From: an uncultured Pelagibacteraceae bacterium
GTDB taxonomy: Bacteria > Pseudomonadota > Alphaproteobacteria > Pelagibacterales > Pelagibacteraceae
NCBI GenBank assembly: GCA_902626575.1
Contig: CACOFY010000001.1
Coordinates: 372,001-436,000, forward strand
DNA: 64,000 nucleotides
Direction of reading: 5' to 3'
Shown here: positions 57,421 to 64,000 of the stretch, in pieces
Layout: every line of letters starts with the position of its first letter
Position numbering within the stretch: the first letter of the stretch is position 1
Program-made: the position numbers and the translations under genes
The notes under the pieces: generated by a model
The model's input: the letters and a program-made list of their open reading frames with translations, nothing else
Database searches by the model: none
What the model was told of the DNA's origin: nothing

Positions 57421-57440
57421 GACCCTCAAACTTAATTATT

Positions 57441-59282
57441 GTGGAAAAAATTATTACAAAATCTTTTGCTAGATTAATGGGCCGGGGTGTCCACAGGGGC
57501 TTCATCACATATGAGGAACTCAGCAAGTCTTTAGGAAAAAGAAATTTATCAGATCAGAACCTTTCGCAAGCATTTATACATATTCTTGATGAAAAAATTA
57601 CTTTAGTAGAAAAAAAATCTGATTTCAAAGTTCTTAAAAAAAGAGATAGTCAATCAAAAGAGGAGGGTAAATCATCTGAAAAAAGTGACGACCCTATAAG
57701 AATGTATCTAAGAGAGATGGGAGGTGTTGAACTTCTATCTAGAGAAGGTGAAATAGCTATTGCAAAAAGAATTGAGGCAGGAAAAGATGTAATGCTCAAT
57801 GCGTTATCACAAAGTCCAATAACTGCACAACAGTTTTTTGAATGGAATGAAAAATTACAGAGTGATCAAATTCTTGTTAGAGAAATAATTGATATAGACA
57901 CAAATTACATGGAAGATGAAAATACCTCTCAATCTAGCAAACAAAAAAATTCTGCTAATGAAAACAGTAACAGTGAAACACAAAATAATGAAGAATCTAA
58001 TGTTGATGAAGATGAATTTAATCCTACTCTAGCTGCAATGGAAAACGAGATAAAACCTAAAGTATTGAAAACAATATACACATTAACAAAAGAATATAAT
58101 AAGCTAATTAAATATCAAAAAGAAAGACTACAAAGTGTACTAGAAGGAAAAAGTTTAAGTTCATCAAAAGAAAAAAACTACGAAAGGATAGTAGGTTTTA
58201 TCTTAGAAAATATAAAGTCATTACAATTATCACCCGCAGTTTTAGAAGAATTAGTGCAGAAGCATTATGGTGAAAATAAAAAAATAATTTCTTTAGAGGG
58301 TAATCTGTTAAGATTAGCAATTGACCATAAGATATCTAGAACCGAATTTTTAAAATTTTATATTGGAAACGAAATAAATCCAAATTTAAAAAAATTTCTA
58401 GATACAAATCCTGTTTGGAAGCAATTTTTTCAGAAAAATAAAGATGAATTTAAAAATATTAGAGAGAGATTAGTTGAAATAAGTAACAAACTTGGAATAT
58501 CTGTTACTGAATTTAAAAAAATGCTCAGCAGAATTCAAAAAGGAGAAAGAGAGTCTCGTATAGCTAAAAAAGAGATGGTGGAGGCAAATTTAAGATTAGT
58601 TATATCTATCGCAAAAAAGTATACTAATAGAGGTCTTCAATTTTTAGATTTGATACAAGAAGGAAATATAGGATTAATGAAAGCTGTAGATAAATTTGAG
58701 TATAGAAGAGGTTATAAATTTTCAACTTACGCAACCTGGTGGATTAGGCAGGCAATCACAAGATCAATTGCTGATCAAGCAAGGACAATAAGAATACCGG
58801 TACACATGATCGAGACAATAAATAAAATTGTTAGAACTCAAAGGTTGATTTTAAGTGAGTTTGGCCGAGAGGCAACTCCAGAAGAACTGGCTAAAAAATT
58901 ACGAATGCCTTTAGAAAAAGTGAGAAAAGTTTTAAAAATTTCTAAGGAACCAGTATCATTAGAAAAACCAGTAGGAGATGAAGAAGACAGTAGTCTTGGC
59001 GATTTTATAGAGGATACAAAAGCTTTGGCACCACTTGAGCAAGCAATTAAATCAAATTTAAGTGAGGCAACGACAAAAATTTTATCAACATTAACACCAA
59101 GAGAGGAAAGAGTTCTTAGAATGAGATTTGGTGTAGGAATGAATACCGATCATACTTTGGAAGAGGTAGGACTTCAATTTTCTGTTACAAGAGAAAGAAT
59201 AAGACAAATCGAGGCCAAAGCATTAAGAAAGTTAAAACATCCAAGTAGATCAAAACAGCTTAAAAGTTTTTTAGAAAGTTAA
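57441..59282 (+). CDS. rpoD: RNA polymerase primary sigma factor RpoD
   Basis: Housekeeping sigma-70. The 613 residues begin with a shortened region 1.1 (about 1-60). Region 1.2 follows with [21 protein letters not shown], then an acidic non-conserved insert rich in Asn/Ser/Glu (about 155-195). Regions 2 ([28 protein letters not shown], read in pieces; [23 protein letters not shown]), 3 and 4 complete it ([25 protein letters not shown]). The start is a GTG at 57441, the only reasonable one because a stop lies 24 bp upstream and no ATG is nearby. Confidence 0.97.
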   Translation: MEKIITKSFARLMGRGVHRGFITYEELSKSLGKRNLSDQNLSQAFIHILDEKITLVEKKSDFKVLKKRDSQSKEEGKSSEKSDDPIRMYLREMGGVELLSREGEIAIAKRIEAGKDVMLNALSQSPITAQQFFEWNEKLQSDQILVREIIDIDTNYMEDENTSQSSKQKNSANENSNSETQNNEESNVDEDEFNPTLAAMENEIKPKVLKTIYTLTKEYNKLIKYQKERLQSVLEGKSLSSSKEKNYERIVGFILENIKSLQLSPAVLEELVQKHYGENKKIISLEGNLLRLAIDHKISRTEFLKFYIGNEINPNLKKFLDTNPVWKQFFQKNKDEFKNIRERLVEISNKLGISVTEFKKMLSRIQKGERESRIAKKEMVEANLRLVISIAKKYTNRGLQFLDLIQEGNIGLMKAVDKFEYRRGYKFSTYATWWIRQAITRSIADQARTIRIPVHMIETINKIVRTQRLILSEFGREATPEELAKKLRMPLEKVRKVLKISKEPVSLEKPVGDEEDSSLGDFIEDTKALAPLEQAIKSNLSEATTKILSTLTPREERVLRMRFGVGMNTDHTLEEVGLQFSVTRERIRQIEAKALRKLKHPSRSKQLKSFLES

Positions 59283-59306
59283 TCTATATAATGTTTCTAA
59301 AGATTA

Positions 59307-60002
59307 ATGAAATCCTTCAAACTAGATAGAAATCTTGCTCACTTAGCTCTATTACAAAGAATTGAATTAGCTACCTCAATTCAAAAAAAATTAAGAAAAT
59401 TATTTGGAAGATATTTATTTTCTAAGATCTTTTCAAAATATATTTTAAATATTAATAAAATTTCATTAAATTACTATAAGATAATGAATTTAGAATATTT
59501 AACTATTGAAAAATTTTTAAATTCTAATCAAAAAATCTTAAGCATTGGAGCTGGAATTGGTGGTTTGGAGGTTATAATTAATAATAATTTTAAAGATGTA
59601 AATTTTACATTCATAGAAAGAGATTTTATTTCAAATAAAATAAAATATGGTTGGGATAATAAAAACCATGAGGCATATAATAAATTAGATTTACTTGAGA
59701 ATTTTTTAATTTTAAACAACGTTGAAAAAGCAAAATTTGACATAATTAATTTCGACAAAAGTAGTCTTCCAAACAAAAAATTTAATGTCGTAACTTCATT
59801 CTATTCATTAGATTTTCATTATGACTTTGAAATTTATAGATCGTACCTATCAAAGATCTCAGATAGTAATACGGTTATAATTTTTGACACAATTAGAGCT
59901 GACTATTTTCGAGATATATTCGAGGATGTCAGTATAATTAAAGTAGATAGTAACACACTTCATAAATCGAAAAGAATAGCTTGTAGAAAATTTAAAAATT
60001 AA
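59307..60002 (+). CDS. Class I SAM-dependent methyltransferase-like protein
   Basis: A 231-residue protein with the SAM-binding glycine loop ILSIGAGIGGLEVI (77-90), an acidic residue at the end of the next strand (FIERD, about 100-104), and a motif-IV-like segment VVTSFYSLDFH. The N-terminal 70 residues are helical and Lys-rich. It resembles small methyltransferases found in polysaccharide or lipid gene sets. Because an O-antigen ligase-like gene follows 4 bp later, a sugar O-methylation role is plausible but unproven. No exact family is recognised. Confidence 0.65.
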   Translation: MKSFKLDRNLAHLALLQRIELATSIQKKLRKLFGRYLFSKIFSKYILNINKISLNYYKIMNLEYLTIEKFLNSNQKILSIGAGIGGLEVIINNNFKDVNFTFIERDFISNKIKYGWDNKNHEAYNKLDLLENFLILNNVEKAKFDIINFDKSSLPNKKFNVVTSFYSLDFHYDFEIYRSYLSKISDSNTVIIFDTIRADYFRDIFEDVSIIKVDSNTLHKSKRIACRKFKN

Positions 60003-60006
60003 ATCT

Positions 60007-61245
60007 ATGGAAAAAATTAAAATTGATTATATATATTTATTTTTTTTATCAATCTTACCCATATCAATTATTTTTGGACCGTCTGTATCTTTGATTAATA
60101 TTTTGCTTTTGGTTTTATTTTTTTTAATAAACATCAAATTTGTAAAAGTTAATTTAAAAGAAAAAAAAATCTTATATTTGTTAATATTAATTTATATCTA
60201 CCTTATTTTTAATTCTTTAATCTCAATTGACTATAAAGAGGGAATATTTAGAAACTTGGGATTTATTAGATTTATAATTTTATTTATCGCTATTAACTTT
60301 TTTTTCAGTACTTCTGAAATTAATTATAAATTTTTTAATGTTTGGTCAATTGTAATTTTAACAGTTGTTTTTGACTCTTTTATAGAATTTATTTTTGGAC
60401 AGAATCTGCTTGGTTATGGTGATGGATTATATGCTGGTAGAATAGTAAGCTTTTTTAAGGATGAACCAATTGTAGGAGCATATCTATTGGGTTTCAACTT
60501 TATTGTAATAGGTTATCTTTTTGAAAAACTATATAGGCAAAATCTAGGACTAAAAATAGTTTTATTTTTAATTTTATTTTTTTTAATTGGATGTATTCTT
60601 GCTACTGGTGAAAGATCAAATGGAATAAAAGCGATAATTGGTCTTTCAGTATTTTTATTTCTAAATAATAAAATTGGCTCAAAAACAAAAATTTCAATAT
60701 TTTTATTTAGTTTATTTTTAACAGGTTTAATAATTACAAATTCAAATTATCTAAAAGTTAGATATGGTCAACAGCTTTTTGACCAATTATTTGATAATAG
60801 TAAAAGAGATCAATTTATTGAAAATAATCTATATTTAAAATTATATAAATCCGGTTTTGCAGTGTTTCAAGATAATCCAATTTTTGGAGTTGGAAATAAA
60901 AACTATAGAGTCATCACAACTAAAAACATAGAGACAAAAATAAATGAAAATTATCTTTTAAACACTCATCCTCATCAAATTTATATAGAATTTTTATCAG
61001 AGCACGGTTTAGTAGGTACGATTATTTTGCTATCAATTTTCTTTTATTTGATATTTAAAAATTTAAAAATTATAATTTTATCAAGAAATTCTATTCAATT
61101 GGGATGTTTTACATATTTGATATTAAATTTTATGCCTATATTGCCTAGTGGCTCTTTTTTTAATGATTTTAGTTCGACACTATTTTGGATGAACCTTTCA
61201 ATAATGTATGCGTGTAATGAAAAGACTAATATTTTCAGTAAATAA
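60007..61245 (+). CDS. O-antigen ligase/polymerase-like membrane protein
   Basis: A 412-residue protein with about ten to twelve hydrophobic helices. A large periplasmic loop near residues 255-325 contains the Wzy_C-type signature NPIFGVGNKNYR (about 294-305) and a conserved-looking THPHQIYIEFLSEHGLVG (about 319-336). This is the pattern of O-antigen ligases (WaaL) and related polymerases that act on lipid-linked sugars in the inner membrane. The exact acceptor cannot be inferred. It probably forms a two-gene unit with the methyltransferase, immediately downstream of rpoD. Confidence 0.82.
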   Translation: MEKIKIDYIYLFFLSILPISIIFGPSVSLINILLLVLFFLINIKFVKVNLKEKKILYLLILIYIYLIFNSLISIDYKEGIFRNLGFIRFIILFIAINFFFSTSEINYKFFNVWSIVILTVVFDSFIEFIFGQNLLGYGDGLYAGRIVSFFKDEPIVGAYLLGFNFIVIGYLFEKLYRQNLGLKIVLFLILFFLIGCILATGERSNGIKAIIGLSVFLFLNNKIGSKTKISIFLFSLFLTGLIITNSNYLKVRYGQQLFDQLFDNSKRDQFIENNLYLKLYKSGFAVFQDNPIFGVGNKNYRVITTKNIETKINENYLLNTHPHQIYIEFLSEHGLVGTIILLSIFFYLIFKNLKIIILSRNSIQLGCFTYLILNFMPILPSGSFFNDFSSTLFWMNLSIMYACNEKTNIFSK

Positions 61246-61259
61246 AATATTATCCATAA

Positions 61260-61288
61260 TTGATAAGTGAATTTAAATAATGTATTTA
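61260..61288 (+). promoter_or_regulatory. Candidate tRNA promoter
   Basis: A -35 TTGATA (61260-61265, five of six) is followed after 17 nt by TATTTA (61283-61288, weaker). The tRNA 5' end lies 12 nt further on. The position fits a short leader before the tRNA, but the -10 is poor. Confidence 0.35.
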
Positions 61289-61299
61289 TTCTTAAATTA

Positions 61300-61376
61300 G
61301 GGCCTGTAGCTCAGTTGGTTAGAGCAGTACACTCATAATGTATTGGTCCCAGGTTCGAGTCCTGGCGGGCCCACCA
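61300..61376 (+). tRNA. tRNA with CAT anticodon (Met or lysidine-type Ile2)
   Basis: Complete 77-nt cloverleaf with encoded CCA. The acceptor arm is GGGCCTG with CGGGCCC, and the D arm is GCTC/GAGC. The anticodon stem GTACA/TGTAT has loop CTCATAA (anticodon CAT), the T arm is CCAGG/CCTGG, and the discriminator is A73. It is not an initiator (first pair G-C, no GGG/CCC anticodon stem). It has C4-G69 and C5-G68, the pairs E. coli TilS uses to recognise tRNA-Ile2, so it could be Ile2 rather than elongator Met. Its CCA directly abuts the stop of the convergent membrane-protein gene. Confidence 0.9.
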
Positions 61377-62540
61377 TTACATTTTAAACTCATCAAGAAT
61401 CCTTAAAATTGGTTTTTTAAGAGTAAGTTTTATTTGATCTGCATGATAAAATGGAAATGTCCATGAAAAACTATAAAAAGCAATAAGGAATAAAAAAAAA
61501 ATTTTATTAATTTTTAATTCGTAATTTTTTAAAAAAAGTTTTTGTTTTAAACAGTATATAAATAAAAAAAAAGCACCTGTGAAAGAAATAGATATATATC
61601 TTCCCCAGTCAGATCCAAGGTAATACACTGGTAATGTAAGCAAAAATAAAATAAATAATATAAAAATTGGATTTAATTTATTAATTTTAAGAAATTTTAC
61701 TTTCAATTTTGTATTATAAAATTTTAGTAAAATAAAAAAATAAACCAGTATTAACGAACTTAAATAAAATACGAAATGAATTGGTTTTATGTCCTGAGCT
61801 AAAATATGTGATTTTGCATCATTCCCAAGCCAGTACATTTGTCCACTGATTTCACAATCATTAGAGATAAAATTTCTGACAGACTCGCATATTTGTGATA
61901 CTATTAATTCATTACCCTGATTTAAATAAATTAAAAAAAATATTGAAATTATTGAACTTAAAACAATAATAATTTCCCACATGTTATAAGTTGCCCCTCT
62001 CGAGGACTTAATTAGAAAATACAAGAACAATAAGTAAGGTGTATAAAATAAAAATATTGAATGTGATAGACATAGAAAAAAAATTGATAAAATTACTAGA
62101 AAAAATAAATTTTTATTATTAAATTTTTTCTCAAAAAAAACAAAAAAAGCCAAAATAAATAAAAAAAGTATATCTTTTCTACCAATTATCTCAGAGTTCA
62201 TAATTGGATAAATAAAAAAACCAGGGGATAAAAAAATCAAAATATTTAATTGCGAATTTTGAACATAACTTACTGTTTTTATTAAAAAGAAGAAAATTGA
62301 TAGATATACAAGAGATACAAAAAGAAAAATTAATACATCAAGATCAATATTAGTTAATCTATGAAGCTGAAATAATGACTCACCCACAAGACCTCTCCTA
62401 ACAAAGCCACCTTGATAATTGATTATCCAATCAACATATTGCCATGCAGAATATTCAGAATAAAAACTATAAAATTTTGAAATTTGAAAAATAAGACATG
62501 ATAAAATTACTAAGTATAGAAACTTGCTATTAATACTCAT
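61377..62540 (-). CDS. Hypothetical multi-span membrane protein
   Basis: A 387-residue, very hydrophobic protein with about nine to eleven predicted helices. An N-terminal extracytoplasmic loop contains YVDWIINYQGGFVRRGLVGE (about 36-55). A second loop in the middle holds two cysteines (QICESVRNFISNDCE), and a polar LGSDWGRYISI segment follows later. The layout recalls membrane glycosyltransferases or polymerases of envelope polysaccharides, but I recognise no signature. It is the last gene after mlaA-mlaC on the same strand and may be transcribed with them. Its stop sits at the tRNA 3' end. Confidence 0.7.
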   Translation of the reverse strand: MSINSKFLYLVILSCLIFQISKFYSFYSEYSAWQYVDWIINYQGGFVRRGLVGESLFQLHRLTNIDLDVLIFLFVSLVYLSIFFFLIKTVSYVQNSQLNILIFLSPGFFIYPIMNSEIIGRKDILFLFILAFFVFFEKKFNNKNLFFLVILSIFFLCLSHSIFLFYTPYLLFLYFLIKSSRGATYNMWEIIIVLSSIISIFFLIYLNQGNELIVSQICESVRNFISNDCEISGQMYWLGNDAKSHILAQDIKPIHFVFYLSSLILVYFFILLKFYNTKLKVKFLKINKLNPIFILFILFLLTLPVYYLGSDWGRYISISFTGAFFLFIYCLKQKLFLKNYELKINKIFFLFLIAFYSFSWTFPFYHADQIKLTLKKPILRILDEFKM

Positions 62541-62557
62541 TAAAAAGATTTTTAAAA

Positions 62558-63160
62558 TTAATTAGTGACAAATTTTTTTAAGCTCGAAAATAATGCTTTT
62601 ATATCACCATCATTACTCTGTAATATTGAACTAAATTCTTCTTTTTGTGTTCTAGCCAAGCTTAGCCCTTCAATAATCAAGTCTCTTATCATGGGTTTAT
62701 TGGAGTCTTTAGTATAAATTCTCCATTGAATTTTCACTTCTGGACGACTTTCAGTTGCGATAAGAATACTATTTACAATTGTATATTTATCATTCAATTT
62801 TTCTTGTGATTGGACATCTATTTTTGGATTGGTGTATTCAGCAAGTCTACTTGAAAAACTTTTTAGAAAGTAAGCGTTAAATAATCTATTATATTCCTCT
62901 TTTTGAACATCACTCAATTCTTTCCTATATTTTCCTAAAGTATAAAAGCCTATTCCTTTAATATCAACAGTATCCCTAGCAATAACTTTTAATTTTTCAA
63001 TTTTTTCCTGTTTTGAAATATTGTCACTTAATATTTGAGACGCTCTATTTACAGTTGATTGAACAAAAATATTTGGTTCAATTGAAAATGAGTTATTAGA
63101 TATAATTAAAAAAGATAAACAAATTAAGAAAAATTTAATTTTATCTTTCACTTTTAACAT
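62558..63160 (-). CDS. mlaC: MlaC/Ttg2D phospholipid-binding protein
   Basis: Periplasmic shuttle that carries phospholipid between the outer-membrane MlaA complex and the inner-membrane MlaFEDB transporter. The 200 residues have a signal peptide (about 10-27, cleavage near SNNSFS) and the Tol-Tol-Ttg2 fold pattern with KDRVDIKGIGFYTLGKYRKEL-like text (in pieces, about 64-82). FNAYFLKSFSSRLAEY and the IRDLIIEGLSLARTQKEEF C-terminal block follow. It starts 11 bp after mlaA. The other mla genes are not in this window. Confidence 0.92.
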   Translation of the reverse strand: MLKVKDKIKFFLICLSFLIISNNSFSIEPNIFVQSTVNRASQILSDNISKQEKIEKLKVIARDTVDIKGIGFYTLGKYRKELSDVQKEEYNRLFNAYFLKSFSSRLAEYTNPKIDVQSQEKLNDKYTIVNSILIATESRPEVKIQWRIYTKDSNKPMIRDLIIEGLSLARTQKEEFSSILQSNDGDIKALFSSLKKFVTN

Positions 63161-63171
63161 TTTAAAACTTA

Positions 63172-63957
63172 TTAATTAGACTGAAGTTCATCCCAATCAC
63201 TATCATCTTGTGTTTCAATAATACTGTTGGAATTTAATATTTTTTTTCTTCTGTCTTGTATGTATAGACTTCTTACAGACGCATAAAAGTCCATTGAGTT
63301 TTTCTCAAGATTTTCAAATGAGTCAATATTTTTTGCTCTAAAATTTATTCCATCACCACCTCTTGAAAAATAATAGTCCGACTCTTCAAAATACTGGGTA
63401 TCGTTTTTTACCGTTACGTTATACCAGGGATCTCCTCCTAAAATATTTACAAAACTTCCTGTTAGATCCCTAATTGTTGAAGGTCCTAAAATTGGCAACA
63501 CTAAATAACAACCCTCACCGACTCCCCATGATCCTAAAGTCTGGCCGTAGTCTTCTTTTTTATAATTTTTTACAAATCCCATTTGTGAAGCTGCATCAAA
63601 AATACCAAAAATTCCTATTGTAGTATTTACTGTAAGCCTAGCAGTATTAATTCCCGCGGTTTTAAAATCACCCTGTAGTACATTATTAGGTATTGTAATT
63701 AAATTTGACAAATTACTTAATACATTGCTAGTTCCAGTTTTTATTGGATTAGGCAATTTTCTATAACCTTTAGCCAAGGGTTCAAATATTAAATTATCTA
63801 ATCCTTGGTTAAAAGCGAATGTTGCTCTATTCACACTCTCAAAACAATCCTTAACCTCACCTTTTTTTTTTGAAAGGTTATTAACTCCATCAGCTCCAGA
63901 ATAAGCTAGACTCATAGTGAAAATATAAATTATAAAAGTTATAAAAAATTTCTTCAT
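63172..63957 (-). CDS. mlaA: MlaA/VacJ family outer-membrane lipid-asymmetry protein
   Basis: Donut-shaped outer-membrane protein that removes misplaced phospholipids from the outer leaflet. The 261 residues show ESVNRATFAFNQGLDNLIFEPLAKGYRKLP (read in pieces, about 40-70). NTTIGIFGIFDAASQMG (about 113-129), EDYGQTLGSWGVGEGCYLVLPILGPS (in pieces) and a charged C-terminal tail follow. E. coli MlaA is a lipoprotein. Here the signal peptide (about 1-19, SLAYSGADG) has no cysteine at the cleavage site, so lipidation looks absent. The gene precedes mlaC, and only 43 bp of upstream sequence is visible. Confidence 0.92.
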   Translation of the reverse strand: MKKFFITFIIYIFTMSLAYSGADGVNNLSKKKGEVKDCFESVNRATFAFNQGLDNLIFEPLAKGYRKLPNPIKTGTSNVLSNLSNLITIPNNVLQGDFKTAGINTARLTVNTTIGIFGIFDAASQMGFVKNYKKEDYGQTLGSWGVGEGCYLVLPILGPSTIRDLTGSFVNILGGDPWYNVTVKNDTQYFEESDYYFSRGGDGINFRAKNIDSFENLEKNSMDFYASVRSLYIQDRRKKILNSNSIIETQDDSDWDELQSN

Positions 63958-64000
63958 ATTATTAGTATTTTTGTAATGTTATATATATATTAAGAGCTTA

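Noticed and set aside
59291-59306. Earlier ATG at 59291 as methyltransferase start
   Set aside because: It is in a different frame from the methyltransferase coding sequence.

Overview
The window is a dense, AT-rich (roughly 30% GC by eye) bacterial chromosome segment. It carries an A1-type cytochrome c oxidase locus, a bc1 complex operon, split-off F0 ATP synthase genes with duplicated b/b' subunits, a CcrM-type GANTC methyltransferase, PetP/PetR-like regulators and a retinal-forming crt/blh operon. This combination, with very short intergenic gaps and many overlapping genes, fits a streamlined marine alphaproteobacterium of the SAR11 group (Candidatus Pelagibacter or a close relative). The organism call is inference from gene content and style; no database search was run. 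I see no rRNA, CRISPR array, transposon, integrase or phage gene. No gap between genes exceeds 130 bp.

Layout. 1-4624 (+): cytochrome c oxidase subunit I (5' truncated by the window), heme O synthase, a tiny CoxF-like protein, CtaG, subunit III and SURF1, followed by threonine synthase (4624-6003). 6025-12633 (-): a seven-gene, almost fully overlapping operon crtI-crtB-crtY-blh-ispH-thrB-rnhA that turns phytoene precursors into retinal and includes the last step of isoprenoid supply. 12678-15018 (-): F0 genes atpI-atpB-atpE-b'-b. 15028-18666 (-): smc, a DsbA-like protein and a DciA/DUF721 protein, head to head with mutY and a flavin monooxygenase (+). 20799-23216 (-): ccrM, rnhB and a uracil-DNA glycosylase. 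23225-27121 (+): a TPR protein, ispE, tRNA-Gln and the CCA-adding enzyme. 27118-28890 (-): greA, hemF and trmL. 28963-31517 (+): petABC (bc1 complex).

31494-37463 (-): lgt, a MidA-like methyltransferase, pgeF, prs, rplY, pth and ychF. Then come a UbiK-like protein (+), a sensor kinase/response regulator/MarR trio (-, 37734-40135), ilvE (+), pgsA-uvrC-folB-SDR-uvrB (-), aspC (+), trxB (-), an ELM1-like protein with a 2-oxoglutarate oxygenase (+), carAB (-), yqeY-dnaG-rpoD (+), a small envelope-polysaccharide region with a CAT-anticodon tRNA (59307-62540), and mlaA-mlaC (-).

Together these genes cover aerobic respiration (bc1 and aa3 oxidase with their assembly factors), proton-driven ATP synthesis and retinal production, presumably for a proteorhodopsin encoded elsewhere. 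They also cover excision repair, replication and transcription initiation, and outer-membrane lipid maintenance. The most notable regulatory signal is a GANTC palindrome lying exactly between, and overlapping, the -35/-10 elements of the ccrM promoter. Other points worth a look are a compact SMC with no visible hinge, divergent genes whose start codons abut with zero spacing, convergent genes whose stops interlock in TTAA, and a tRNA-Gln gene 3 nt upstream of the CCA-adding enzyme gene.
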